A stretch of DNA of 64,000 nucleotides from Hydrogenophaga sp. NFH-34 (GCF_021401345.1 NZ_JACBGE010000017.1:59584-123583); one strand, 5' to 3'. Positions 48,707-57,767 are shown, counted from the first letter of the stretch. Made by a program: numbers and translations. The notes: a model not told the origin generated them from the letters alone.

Positions 48707-50677
48707 GTGAACGCACCCCAGCCCCTGACCGCCCCGCCCCGCCGTCCCATCCGGGAGCTGCCCGACGAATTGATCAGCCAGATCGCGGCCGGCGAAGTGG
48801 TCGAGCGCCCGGCCTCGGTGGTGCGGGAACTGGTGGACAACGCGCTGGACGCCGGCGGCACCCAGATCACCGTGCGGCTGCAGGCCGGCGGCGTGCGCCT
48901 GATCAGCGTCGAAGACGACGGCGTGGGCATCCTGCGCGACGAGCTGCCCACCGCGCTCAAGCGCCACGCCACCAGCAAGATCGCCAGCCTCCAGGAGCTG
49001 GAAGCGGTCGACACCATGGGCTTCCGGGGCGAAGCGCTGGCGGCGATCTGCTCCATCGCCGAAGTCAGCATCCTCACCCGCACCGACGACGGCGCCACCG
49101 CGCACGGCTGGCTGCTGGACGGCCGCAGCGGCGAACTGCAGCCCACCGCCCGCACCCGCGGCACCACCGTGGAAGTGCGCGAACTGTTCTTCGCCACCCC
49201 CGCGCGGCGCAAGTTCCTGAAATCGGAAAGCACCGAACTGGCGCACTGCATCGAGGCCGTGCGCCGCCACGCGCTGGCGCGGCCCGAAGTGGGTTTTGCC
49301 ATCTGGCACGACGGCAAGCTGGTCGCGCAGTGGCGCGCCGTGGCGCCCGACCTGGCCGGCGGCGAGCACACCCTGGACGCGCTGCGCCGCCGTCTGGCCG
49401 ACGTGCTGGGTGAGGACTTCGTCGAGCAGGCCGTGGCCGTGAACTGGCCGGCCGACGCCGTGCCCGGTGAAGCCGCACTGGCGGGCGGCGTGCAGCGGCT
49501 GCAGGTCTGGGGTTTCGCCGGTGTGCCCGACGCCGCGCGATCGCGCGCCGACTGGCAGTTCGCCTACGTCAACGGCCGGTTCGTGCGCGACAAGGTCATC
49601 ACCCACGCCGCGCGCAGCGCCTACGAAGACGTGCTGCACGGCCACCGCCAGCCGGTGTACGCGCTGTACGTCCACATCGATCCGACCCGGGTCGACGTGA
49701 ACGTGCACCCGACCAAGATCGAAGTCCGCTTCCGCGACAGCCGCGAGGTGCACCAAGCCGTGCGCCACGCGGTGGAAAGCGCCCTCGCCGCCCCGCGCTC
49801 GACCGCGCACGCGGTGCTGCCCACCGCCCCCGCCCTGCCGCCAACGGGCGGGCTGCCGACCGCTGGCGCGCCCGCGCCCGAATGGGCCCCGGCGCTGGCG
49901 CCCGTGGCGCGGCAGCAGCCCCTGCCCTGGCAGCGCAGCGCGCCTGAAATCGGCCAGCGCGTGAACGATCTGCAAGCCCTGTGGCAACCGGCGGCTCCGG
50001 CGGCGTCATTCGCGCCTGTCGACACCGTGGCGGCGCCCGCTGCAGCCCCTTCGCCGAACAGCCTGCCGGCCCCCCCGGCACTGCCCGACGGCGAATGGCC
50101 GCTGGGCCGGGCCGTGGCGCAGTTGCACGGCGTCTACATCCTGGCCGAAAACGCACAGGGCCTGGTGGTGGTCGACATGCACGCGGCGCACGAACGCATC
50201 GTCTACGAGCGCCTCAAGCAGCAACTCGACGCGCACCAGGTCGCCAGCCAGCCGCTGCTGATTCCGGCCACCTTCGCCGCCACGCCCGAAGAAGTCGCCA
50301 CGGCCGAGAGCGCGGCCCCGGTGCTGGCCCAGCTGGGGCTGGAAATCGTGCCGTTCTCGCCGAAGACACTGGCCGTGCGCGCCGTGCCCACCACCTTGTC
50401 GGCGGGCGACCCGGTGGCCCTGGCGCGCAGTGTGCTGGGCGAACTGGCGCAGCACGAAGCCAGCACCGTGGTGCAGCGCGCCCGCAACGAGCTGCTGGCC
50501 ACCATGGCCTGCCACGGCGCGGTGCGCGCCAACCGGCGCCTCACGCTGGACGAAATGAACGCCCTGCTGCGCCAGATGGAAGTGACCGAGCGCAGCGACC
50601 AGTGCAACCATGGCCGCCCCACCTGGCGCCAGTTGGGCATGAGGGACCTGGACGCGCTCTTCCTGCGCGGGCGCTGA
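48707..50677 (+). CDS. mutL: DNA mismatch repair protein MutL
   Basis: Matchmaker of mismatch repair. The N-terminal GHKL ATPase has ELVDNALDAGG, EDDGVGI and TMGFRGEALAAI. A Pro/Ala linker follows (about 370-460), then the dimerisation domain with the endonuclease-type motif DMHAAHERIVYERL. The GTG at 48707 gives 656 residues. An ATG at 48674 is in frame, but TACAAT at 48695-48700 looks like a -10 located between the two, which favours the GTG, perhaps on a leaderless transcript. Confidence 0.93.
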   Translation: MNAPQPLTAPPRRPIRELPDELISQIAAGEVVERPASVVRELVDNALDAGGTQITVRLQAGGVRLISVEDDGVGILRDELPTALKRHATSKIASLQELEAVDTMGFRGEALAAICSIAEVSILTRTDDGATAHGWLLDGRSGELQPTARTRGTTVEVRELFFATPARRKFLKSESTELAHCIEAVRRHALARPEVGFAIWHDGKLVAQWRAVAPDLAGGEHTLDALRRRLADVLGEDFVEQAVAVNWPADAVPGEAALAGGVQRLQVWGFAGVPDAARSRADWQFAYVNGRFVRDKVITHAARSAYEDVLHGHRQPVYALYVHIDPTRVDVNVHPTKIEVRFRDSREVHQAVRHAVESALAAPRSTAHAVLPTAPALPPTGGLPTAGAPAPEWAPALAPVARQQPLPWQRSAPEIGQRVNDLQALWQPAAPAASFAPVDTVAAPAAAPSPNSLPAPPALPDGEWPLGRAVAQLHGVYILAENAQGLVVVDMHAAHERIVYERLKQQLDAHQVASQPLLIPATFAATPEEVATAESAAPVLAQLGLEIVPFSPKTLAVRAVPTTLSAGDPVALARSVLGELAQHEASTVVQRARNELLATMACHGAVRANRRLTLDEMNALLRQMEVTERSDQCNHGRPTWRQLGMRDLDALFLRGR

Positions 50678-50760
50678 GGCACCAAACAAGGGCCATTCAG
50701 GGTTTCGCATACCCAAAAATGGCACCACACAAAGACATAGAGCCCCAAAACAAGGCATTT

Positions 50761-50790
50761 TTGCCTGGCGAAATGCGGTTTTTTCATAAT
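50761..50790 (+). promoter_or_regulatory. Promoter of gdhA
   Basis: -35 TTGCCT (50761-50766), 18 bp spacer with a T run, -10 CATAAT (50785-50790). The transcript would start about 20 nt before the first possible ATG. Confidence 0.55.
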
Positions 50791-50815
50791 GTCATGCACC
50801 AAAACAGGCATGACC

Positions 50816-52159
50816 ATGAAATACACCTCGGTTCACGACTTCCTCGCTCACGTCGCCCAGCGCAATCCGGGCCAACCAGAATTCCACCAGGCCGTCACCG
50901 AGGTGATGGAAAGCCTCTGGCCCTTCATTGCGGCCCACCCGAAATACGCCGAACAGGGCCTGCTGGAGCGCCTGGTCGAGCCCGAGCGGGTGGTCATGTT
51001 CCGCGTGTCGTGGGTCGATGACCACGGCCAGGTCCAGGTCAACCGCGGCTACCGCATCCAGCACAGCATGGCCATCGGCCCCTACAAGGGCGGCATCCGC
51101 TTCCATCCCTCGGTCAACCTGTCGGTGCTCAAGTTCCTGGCCTTCGAGCAGACCTTCAAGAACGCGCTGACCACCCTGCCCATGGGCGGTGGCAAGGGCG
51201 GTTCGGACTTCGATCCCAAGGGCAAGAGCCCGGCCGAGGTGATGCGCTTCTGCCAGGCCTTTGCCGGTGAACTGTTCCGCCACGTGGGCAGCGACACCGA
51301 CGTGCCGGCCGGCGACATCGGCGTCGGTGGCCGCGAAGTGGGCTACATGGCGGGCATGGTCAAGAAGCTGACCAACCGCGCGGATTGTGTGTTCACCGGC
51401 AAGGGCCTGAGCTTCGGCGGATCGCTGATCCGCCCCGAGGCCACGGGCTACGGCACGGTGTACTTCGCCCAGGAAATGCTCAAGACGCGCCAGATGGACT
51501 TCCAGGGCCTGCGCGTGAGCGTCTCGGGCTCGGGCAACGTGGCGCAGTACGCGGTCGAAAAGGCCATGCACCTGGGTGCCAGGGTGATCACCGTGTCGGA
51601 CTCCAGTGGCACCGTGATCGACGAAGAAGGCTTCTCGCCTGAAAAGCTCGCGCTCCTGATGGAGGTGAAGAACCACCTGTACGGCCGCGTGAGCGACTAC
51701 GCCGCCCGCACCGGTTCGCGCTTCGAGGCCGGTGTGCGCCCCTGGCACGTGCCGGTGGACGTGGCCCTGCCCTGCGCCACGCAGAACGAACTGGACGAAA
51801 ACGACGCGCGCACCCTGATCGCCAACGGCGTGAAGTGCGTGGCCGAGGGCGCCAACATGCCCTCCACCATCGAAGCGGCCAAGGCCTTCGAGACCGCCGG
51901 CATCCTGTATGCGCCGGGCAAGGCCAGCAACGCGGGTGGGGTGGCCACGTCGGGCCTGGAAATGAGCCAGAACGCCGAGCGCATGGCCTGGCCGCGCGAG
52001 GAAGTGGACGCCCGCCTGCTGCAGATCATGCAGGGCATCCACGCCGCCTGCCTGGCGCACGGCCGGCAGGCCGATGGCCGCGTGAGCTACATCGACGGCG
52101 CCAACATCGCCGGCTTCGTGAAGGTCGCCGACGCCATGCTGGCCCAGGGCGTGATCTGA
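50816..52159 (+). CDS. gdhA: NADP-specific glutamate dehydrogenase
   Basis: Makes glutamate from 2-oxoglutarate and ammonium. The start at MKYTSVHDFLAHV gives 447 residues, the same length as E. coli GdhA, and the ends also match (ADAMLAQGVI). Motifs: GPYKGGIRFHPSVNLS, the catalytic lysine region PMGGGKGGSDFDPKGKS, and the Rossmann region SGSGNVAQYA. ATG codons at 50789 and 50810 are in frame, so the start is not certain. Confidence 0.95.
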   Translation: MKYTSVHDFLAHVAQRNPGQPEFHQAVTEVMESLWPFIAAHPKYAEQGLLERLVEPERVVMFRVSWVDDHGQVQVNRGYRIQHSMAIGPYKGGIRFHPSVNLSVLKFLAFEQTFKNALTTLPMGGGKGGSDFDPKGKSPAEVMRFCQAFAGELFRHVGSDTDVPAGDIGVGGREVGYMAGMVKKLTNRADCVFTGKGLSFGGSLIRPEATGYGTVYFAQEMLKTRQMDFQGLRVSVSGSGNVAQYAVEKAMHLGARVITVSDSSGTVIDEEGFSPEKLALLMEVKNHLYGRVSDYAARTGSRFEAGVRPWHVPVDVALPCATQNELDENDARTLIANGVKCVAEGANMPSTIEAAKAFETAGILYAPGKASNAGGVATSGLEMSQNAERMAWPREEVDARLLQIMQGIHAACLAHGRQADGRVSYIDGANIAGFVKVADAMLAQGVI

Positions 52160-52173
52160 AACCGACCGCCCCC

Positions 52174-52198
52174 GGCCTGGCGCGCTGCCAGCCAGGCC
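52174..52198. terminator. Hairpin between convergent gdhA and exporter permease
   Basis: GGCCTGGC (52174-52181) pairs perfectly with GCCAGGCC (52191-52198) with a 9 nt loop. It lies in the 63 nt gap between convergent genes. No T run follows on either strand, so it may act as a barrier rather than a classical terminator. Confidence 0.45.
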
Positions 52199-52222
52199 AC
52201 CGAAGCGGGCCGAACGCCCGCT

Positions 52223-53356
52223 TCAGTCCAGCGTCTGCCGGTAGCGCCTGAGCGCGATCACCCCGGCCACCGCGGTGAAGGCCAGCATCGGCCAGAGTTC
52301 ACCCCAGAGTTGGGGCGCCTCGGCGCCCTTGAGCATGATGCCGCGCACGATGCGCAGGAAATGTGTCAGCGGCAGCACCTCGCCCAGGTGCTGCGCCCAG
52401 GGCGGCATGCCCCGGAACGGGAACATGAAGCCCGAGAGCAGCATCGAGGGCAGGAAAAAGAAGAAGGTCATCTGCACCGCCTGCAACTGGTTGCGCGCGA
52501 CGGTGGAGAAGGTGAAGCCGACCGCGAGGTTGGCGACGATGAAGACACCGATCATCGCCATCAGCAGCGCGAAGCTGCCGACCATCGGCACCTCGAACAG
52601 CAGCAGGGCGGCACCGATGATCACGCCCAGCTGCACGTAGCCGATCACCACGTAGGGCAGGATCTTGCCCACCATCACCTCGAACGGCCGCACCGGCGTG
52701 GCCAGCAGGTTTTCCATGGTGCCGCGCTCGCGCTCGCGCGTCATCGCCAGGCTGGTCAGCATCACCATGGTCATGGTCAGGATGGTGCCGATCAGGCCGG
52801 GCACGATGTTGTAGCGCGACAGGCCTTCGGGGTTGTAGCGGCGGTGGATGCGCAGCTCGAACGGCGGCGCCCCCTTCTGCAATGGGCGCAGCGGGCCGAC
52901 CAGGTCGTGAGCCAGCGCCTGCGTGCCCATCTGGCCCAGCGCGGCAATGGCGTTGCCCGAGGCCGACGGGTCGGTGGCGTCGACCGCCACCAGCACCGCC
53001 GGCTGCTCGCCCCGCACCACCGAGCGGCTGAAGTCGTGCGGGATCTCGACCACGAACTGCACCTCGCCGTCGGCCATGAGCGCATCGGCCTCGGCCGGCG
53101 AGGTGCCCTGGTGCACCACCTTGAAGTAGCCGCTGTTCTGCAGCGCCGCGACCAGGCTGCGCGCCTGCGGCCCGGCGTCGGCCGCCACCACCGCCGTCGG
53201 CAGGCCCTTGGGGTCGGTGTTGATGGCGTAGCCGAACAGCACCAGTTGCAGCACCGGAATGCCCGCCGCCATGGCGAAGGTCAGGCGGTCGCGCAGCATC
53301 TGCTGGAATTCCTTGAGGAACACGGCCCAGGTGCGGGCGGGCGAAAAGCGGCTCAT
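52223..53356 (-). CDS. ABC-2 type exporter permease
   Basis: Permease of 377 residues from MSRFSPARTWAVFLKEFQQML. One N-terminal helix is followed by a large extracytoplasmic loop (about residues 40-175). Five helices come next, with the ABC-2 signature MTRERERGTMENLLATPVRPFEVMVGKILPY. It resembles YbhS/YbhR or YhhJ. The start overlaps the ATPase stop by 4 nt. Only one permease gene is present, so it may act as a homodimer. Confidence 0.92.
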   Translation of the reverse strand: MSRFSPARTWAVFLKEFQQMLRDRLTFAMAAGIPVLQLVLFGYAINTDPKGLPTAVVAADAGPQARSLVAALQNSGYFKVVHQGTSPAEADALMADGEVQFVVEIPHDFSRSVVRGEQPAVLVAVDATDPSASGNAIAALGQMGTQALAHDLVGPLRPLQKGAPPFELRIHRRYNPEGLSRYNIVPGLIGTILTMTMVMLTSLAMTRERERGTMENLLATPVRPFEVMVGKILPYVVIGYVQLGVIIGAALLLFEVPMVGSFALLMAMIGVFIVANLAVGFTFSTVARNQLQAVQMTFFFFLPSMLLSGFMFPFRGMPPWAQHLGEVLPLTHFLRIVRGIMLKGAEAPQLWGELWPMLAFTAVAGVIALRRYRQTLD

Positions 53357-54306
53357 GCCTGGGGCCTCCCGGGGGCGCCCGGAGCAAAGTTGTCCTGCGC
53401 GCGGTCGAACAGGCCGATGAACACATCCTCCAGCGTGGCGCGGCTGGCTTGCACACGCAGGCCCGGTTCGGCCTGCAAGGGCGCCAGCGTCTGCGCCAGC
53501 CGGTCCGCATCGGGCCCGGCCACGTGCAGCGCGTTGCCAAAGGCGACCACGCTTTGCACGCCGGGCTGGCCGCGCAGGCGCTCGGCCCAGGCGCCGGCCC
53601 GTTCGCCCTCGACCGACCAGACACACAGCCCCGCGCCCTCGACGATCTGCTGCTCGCTGCCGCGCGCCAGCACCGTGCCGTAGGCGATGTAGACCAGGTC
53701 GTGGCAGCGCGCGGCCTCGTCCATGTAGTGCGTCGAGACCAGCACCGTGATGCCCTGCCCGGCCAGCGTGTGAATCTGGTCCCAGAAGTCGCGCCGCGCC
53801 TTCGGGTCCACGCCCGCCGTCGGCTCGTCGAGCAGCAGCAGGCGCGGTTCGTGGATCAGGCAGGCCGCCAGCGCCAGCCGCTGCTTCCAGCCGCCCGAGA
53901 GCGCGCCGGCCAGTTGCTGCTGGCGCCCCTGCAGACCCAGGCGCTCCAGCGCGCGGTCCACCGCTTCACGGCGTTTCGGCAGTTCGAACAGGCGCGCCAC
54001 GAAGTCCAGGTTCTCGCGGATCGACAGGTCTTCGTACAGGCCGAACTTCTGCGTCATGTAGCCGACCTGGCGCTTGATCGCGGCGGCGTCCTTGCGGAAA
54101 TCCAGCCCCAGGCACTGGCCCTCGCCCGCGTCGGGCCGAAGCAGGCCGCAGAGCATGCGGATGGTGGTGGTCTTGCCGCTGCCGTTGGGGCCGAGGAAGC
54201 CGCAGATGCGGCCCTGGCCGACCTGCAGGTTCACACCGTCCACCACCGCACGGCCGCCGTAGCGCTTGGTCAGGCCACGCACATCGATGGCCAGCGCACC
54301 GTTCAC
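53353..54306 (-). CDS. ABC exporter ATP-binding protein
   Basis: ATPase of 317 residues: Walker A GPNGSGKTTTIRML, Q-loop YMTQKFGLYEDL, signature LSGGWKQRLALAACL, Walker B LLLLDEPTAGVDP and the switch His in STHYMDEAARC. It corresponds to one half of YbhF, which in E. coli carries two ATPase domains. The last 80 residues form an extra accessory domain. The start overlaps the fusion-protein stop by 4 nt. Confidence 0.93.
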   Translation of the reverse strand: MNGALAIDVRGLTKRYGGRAVVDGVNLQVGQGRICGFLGPNGSGKTTTIRMLCGLLRPDAGEGQCLGLDFRKDAAAIKRQVGYMTQKFGLYEDLSIRENLDFVARLFELPKRREAVDRALERLGLQGRQQQLAGALSGGWKQRLALAACLIHEPRLLLLDEPTAGVDPKARRDFWDQIHTLAGQGITVLVSTHYMDEAARCHDLVYIAYGTVLARGSEQQIVEGAGLCVWSVEGERAGAWAERLRGQPGVQSVVAFGNALHVAGPDADRLAQTLAPLQAEPGLRVQASRATLEDVFIGLFDRAQDNFAPGAPGRPQA

Positions 54307-55280
54307 GACGGGTCCTTGGCGGCGGGGTGCACGTCCAGCGGCTGCCCGGGGTGCAGCCTCGTGGCCTGGGCCGGATCGGGTTTGGCCTCGACCAGGTAGA
54401 CCAGCCGCGCGCGCTGCGCGTTCGAATAGATGACCGGCGGTGTGAACTCGGGCGCGGTGGCGATGCGGCTGATGCGCGCGTTCACCGCGGCGCCGCAGCC
54501 GTCGCAGGACAGCGTCACCGACTGCCCCAGCGCCAGCGCGGCCAGTTCCGCCTCGGGCACGTAGAAACGCGCCTTGACCGCGCCCGGCGGCAGCAGCGAC
54601 ACCACCGGCTGGCCGGCCCCCACGTACTCGCCCTGGCGGTAGAACACCTCGGCCACCTGCGCGTCGGCGGGCGCGGCCTGCTGCTTCTGCGCGACCCGCC
54701 AGGCGCCCGCACGCACCGCTTCGCGCGCCGACGCGGCCGTGGCCTCGGCCGCCTGGCGCTCGTCGCTGCGGGCGGGCAGTTGCGCCACGCGCAGGTTCGA
54801 TTGCAGCTCGGCCACCCGCTGCTCGGCCTGACGCAGGGTGGCGGTGGCGCTATCGAGCTGGGAGGCCGCCACAAAGCCCTGGTCAACCAGCGCTTTCTGG
54901 CGCCGCCAGGCCGACTGGGCGAGCGCGGCCTGCGCATTCGCCTGCGCCAGTTGCGCGCGCACCGCAGCCAGTTCGTCGGGGCGCCGCCCCTTGTCGGTGT
55001 TGCGCGCCTGGGCGGCGCTGGCCTCGGCCTGGGCCTCGGCCTGCGCGACCGCCGCCTGTTCGGCCTCCGCGTCCAGCGCGAACAGCGGATCGCCCTGCTT
55101 CACCGGGTCGCCCGCGCGCACCGCGAGCCGGTCGAGCCGGCCACCGATCGGCGCCGCGATGTAGACGTGGTCGCCCTCCGCATACCCCGACCAGCCGGTC
55201 GGCGCGGGCTGGCCGCAGCCCGACACCCCCGCCAGCAGCGCCAGCGCAGCCGGCAGCAAGCCCATCCGATTCAAGCGCAT
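54303..55280 (-). CDS. HlyD-type membrane fusion lipoprotein
   Basis: Periplasmic adaptor of 325 residues. The lipobox ALLAGVSGCGQ anchors it. Then come the biotinyl-lipoyl half (YIAAPIGGRLDRLAVRAGDPVKQGDPLFALD), a long coiled-coil hairpin (about 75-180; Ala/Gln/Glu-rich), the second half with FYRQGEYVGAGQPVVSL, and a beta-barrel part with FYVPEAELAALALGQSVTLSCDGC. It resembles YbhG. The start overlaps the end of the TetR gene by 10 nt. Confidence 0.9.
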   Translation of the reverse strand: MRLNRMGLLPAALALLAGVSGCGQPAPTGWSGYAEGDHVYIAAPIGGRLDRLAVRAGDPVKQGDPLFALDAEAEQAAVAQAEAQAEASAAQARNTDKGRRPDELAAVRAQLAQANAQAALAQSAWRRQKALVDQGFVAASQLDSATATLRQAEQRVAELQSNLRVAQLPARSDERQAAEATAASAREAVRAGAWRVAQKQQAAPADAQVAEVFYRQGEYVGAGQPVVSLLPPGAVKARFYVPEAELAALALGQSVTLSCDGCGAAVNARISRIATAPEFTPPVIYSNAQRARLVYLVEAKPDPAQATRLHPGQPLDVHPAAKDPS

Positions 55281-55915
55281 GGCTTGTCCTTTCCGGCGCA
55301 CAGCGCCACCAGAACCATTTCGATCCGCTGCTCGGTGGCCGCGTCCGAGAGCATGTCCTCGTCGAGCCGGTCGACAATCAGGGGGTGTTGCAGTGCCAGC
55401 GCCCGCAGGCCCCGCCCGGCCAGCAGGGGCGCCGCCACCGCGCCCATCACGAAGCCCATGCGGCGCAGCGGCGGCATGGGGGCGATCTGCCCGGCCCGCT
55501 CGGCTTCGGCCATCAGCCCGGTCAGCAACCCCAGGTGGCGCGGTGCGTTGCGCTGCACGAAGGCCAGGGCGGCGGGCTCGCCCTGGGCCACGTCGCCCAG
55601 CACCCGCACCAGCAGTTCACCGCGCTCGCGCAGTGCACGCCCGAGCCGCTGCAGCACCGCCTTCAGCCGCACCAGCGGCGCGGCCGGCCCGCTCGCCGCC
55701 TCGCTCAGCTCGCTGAAAAGATCTTCGTAGACGCCCTGCAGCACGGCGGTCAGGAAGGCGTCCTTGCTCTCGAAGTGGTAGTGAAACAGGCCCGGCTTCA
55801 CACCGGCCTGCTCGGCCACCCGGCGCACCGACAGGCCGGCACAGCCGTGCGCGGGGTAGAGCAGGCGGCCGGCAGCGATCAGGGCCAGATCGGCCTGGGA
55901 GGAAGGACGGGCCAT
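55271..55915 (-). CDS. TetR-family regulator of the exporter operon
   Basis: Regulator of 214 residues from MARPSSQADLALIAAG. The N-terminal HTH is clear: LLYPAHGCAGLSVRRVAEQAGVKPGLFHYHFESKDAFL. The C-terminal ligand domain is Leu/Ala/Arg-rich. As first gene of the fusion protein-ATPase-permease operon it parallels CecR (YbiH) of E. coli. The palindrome 23 nt upstream is its probable operator, so autoregulation is likely. A longer frame begins at 55948 but would read through the operator. Confidence 0.9.
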   Translation of the reverse strand: MARPSSQADLALIAAGRLLYPAHGCAGLSVRRVAEQAGVKPGLFHYHFESKDAFLTAVLQGVYEDLFSELSEAASGPAAPLVRLKAVLQRLGRALRERGELLVRVLGDVAQGEPAALAFVQRNAPRHLGLLTGLMAEAERAGQIAPMPPLRRMGFVMGAVAAPLLAGRGLRALALQHPLIVDRLDEDMLSDAATEQRIEMVLVALCAGKDKPCA

Positions 55916-55937
55916 GGTGAAAACGGTAGAGCGAGAA

Positions 55938-55959
55938 TTATTGGTCACACGTCCAATAA
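55938..55959. promoter_or_regulatory. TetR operator palindrome
   Basis: Arms TTATTGG (55938-55944) and CCAATAA (55953-55959) are perfect inverted repeats around an 8 bp centre that itself keeps a C/G pair. It lies between the divergent TetR operon and the lipoprotein hydrolase gene, in an AT-rich patch unlike its surroundings. A repressor here could control both directions. Confidence 0.72.
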
Positions 55960-56010
55960 CTTCAAGAACCGGCCGTGAACTTTCTGCCCGACCGGGCGTC
56001 AGTTCTCTGC

Positions 56011-56853
56011 ATGAAGCGCCTCATCGCCCTCCTCCTGCTGTCCGCCGCCGTCCTGGCCGGCTGTGCTTCGCTGGACGAACGCCAGCGCGTGTGGATCTTC
56101 CAGCCGTCCGACCGGAGCTGGGGCCGGGGCGAAGACATCGCCGCGCGCATGCAGGAGGTCTGGATCGACTTCAGCTCGCGCGAAACCGGGGAGCCGGCGC
56201 GCCTGCACGGGCTCTGGAGCCCCCACGAGCGGCTGGAACAGGACCCCAAGGCCCCGGTGCTGCTGTACCTGCATGGCGCGCGTTTCAACGTCGTCGGCTC
56301 GGCCTTCCGCGCGCAGCGCATGCAGGAGCTGGGCTTTTCCGTGCTGGCGATCGATTACCGGGGCTTCGGCAAGAGCACCCACACCCTGCCCTCCGAAGCC
56401 CTGGCCTACGAAGACGCCCGCGCAGCCTGGGAATGGCTGGCCCGGCGCTATCCCGACCGGCCGCGCTACATCTTCGGCCACTCGCTGGGCGGCGCCATCG
56501 CCATCGAACTGGCGTCCCAGGTCGACGACGAGGCCGGCACCCTGGTCGAAGGCACGTTCAGTTCCATTCCGGACGTGGTCAGCTCGTACAAATGGGGCTG
56601 GCTGCCCGTCGGCCCGCTGATCACCCAGCGCTTCGAGGCGATCGACCGGGTGGCCCGGATCGGGTCACCGCTGCTGGTCGTGCACGGCAGCGAGGACCGC
56701 ACCATCGCCCCCGAACTGGGGCGCAAGCTGTTCGAAGCCGCCACCGGCCCCAAGCGATTCGAGCTGGTCGAAGGCGGCTCGCACCACAACACCAATGCCG
56801 TGGGCCAGTCGCAGTACCGGACGGCGCTGGCCGAACTCTTCGGGCTGCGCTGA
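56011..56853 (+). CDS. Alpha/beta-hydrolase lipoprotein
   Basis: Protein of 280 residues starting MKRLIALLLLSAAVLAGCASL with lipobox LAGC. The hydrolase core has LLYLHGARFNVVG (oxyanion region), nucleophile elbow FGHSLGGAIAIE with Ser, Asp in VHGSEDRTIAP and His in EGGSHHNTNA. It resembles the YfhR/BEM46 group, with unknown substrate. It is divergent from the TetR-exporter operon and likely shares its operator. Confidence 0.87.
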   Translation: MKRLIALLLLSAAVLAGCASLDERQRVWIFQPSDRSWGRGEDIAARMQEVWIDFSSRETGEPARLHGLWSPHERLEQDPKAPVLLYLHGARFNVVGSAFRAQRMQELGFSVLAIDYRGFGKSTHTLPSEALAYEDARAAWEWLARRYPDRPRYIFGHSLGGAIAIELASQVDDEAGTLVEGTFSSIPDVVSSYKWGWLPVGPLITQRFEAIDRVARIGSPLLVVHGSEDRTIAPELGRKLFEAATGPKRFELVEGGSHHNTNAVGQSQYRTALAELFGLR

Positions 56854-56862
56854 GGCGGCGCC

Positions 56863-57723
56863 TCAGAGATTGAGCGGGATCGGCGCGCTCAGGTCGAGGC
56901 CGGCGAACTCGCAGCCCCGGCGGTAGTCCAGCATGTGCTTGCGCGTCCAGCTCACGGCGCGTTCGGCATCACCCGCCGCCAGCGCCGCCACCACATCGCC
57001 ATGGGCCTGCAGCAGGCGTTCACCCGACTGCGGCAGGGCCGGCGCGATGGCCGCGTAACCGGCCCGCATGAGCTGACTGACCGGGCTGCGCGCCAGCTGC
57101 AGCGCCGGGTTGTGCGAAGCCTCGGCCACCAGGGTCTGGAATTCGATGGTGCTGTTGAACGGTACGTCGGTCATCTTCACGCCGATCGCGTCGCCCAGCA
57201 CGATGCCGAAGAAGTGGTGTGGCGCCCCGCGGGCCGGGATGCCGAAGTTGGCCTTGGTCGGGTTCTTTTTCGCCCAGTCCACGAAATCGGCCAGGGTGTT
57301 GGCCTTGGGGTCGGCACCGCTGGCGATGGCGAAGGCGAATTCGCTCACCGTCCCGATCGGCACCAGGTCCTTGACCGGGTCGTAGCTGAGTTTCTTGAAC
57401 GTGAAGGGATAAAGCGAGCGCAGCGCATCGGGGCCAAGCATCACCACGCTGCCGTCGTTGGGCGCCGCCTTGAGCACGTCCACCGCGATGCGGCCGCCCG
57501 CGCCGGGCTTGTTGTCCACCACCACCGGCCGGTTGAGTTCGACCTTGATCTTTTCGGCCAGCACGCGGGCGATGATGTCGAACGAGCCGCCAGCCGGAAA
57601 ACCGACCAGGATCTTGGCCGGTGTGTCCTGGGCACTGGCCGACAGGGGCATGGCGGCGGCGACGGCGGCGCTGGCCAGCAGGCCGATGACGGTCCGGCGG
57701 CGGGATGGAAAAGTGCGTTGCAT
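56863..57723 (-). CDS. Chimera: Bug/TctC-type receptor fused to the C-terminus of an FCD-type GntR regulator
   Basis: Open frame of 286 residues with two unrelated halves. Residues 1-190 are a Bug-type tripartite tricarboxylate receptor: signal MQRTFPSRRRTVIGLLASAAVAA, KILVGFPAGGSFDIIARVLA, VVVDNKPGAGG, ending at VKMTDVPFN. From about residue 191 (57153) the sequence is an FCD domain: EFQTLVAEASHNPAL, LPQSGERLLQAHGDVVAAL, AGDAERAVSWTRKHMLDYRRG. Bug proteins are normally near 320 residues and end differently. An in-frame deletion between neighbouring genes explains it best. It is unlikely to work as a receptor or regulator. Confidence 0.85.
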   Translation of the reverse strand: MQRTFPSRRRTVIGLLASAAVAAAMPLSASAQDTPAKILVGFPAGGSFDIIARVLAEKIKVELNRPVVVDNKPGAGGRIAVDVLKAAPNDGSVVMLGPDALRSLYPFTFKKLSYDPVKDLVPIGTVSEFAFAIASGADPKANTLADFVDWAKKNPTKANFGIPARGAPHHFFGIVLGDAIGVKMTDVPFNSTIEFQTLVAEASHNPALQLARSPVSQLMRAGYAAIAPALPQSGERLLQAHGDVVAALAAGDAERAVSWTRKHMLDYRRGCEFAGLDLSAPIPLNL

Positions 57724-57767
57724 GGTTGGTCTCCTGTTGTGATGAGGGGGAACGGGAACAAGGGAAA

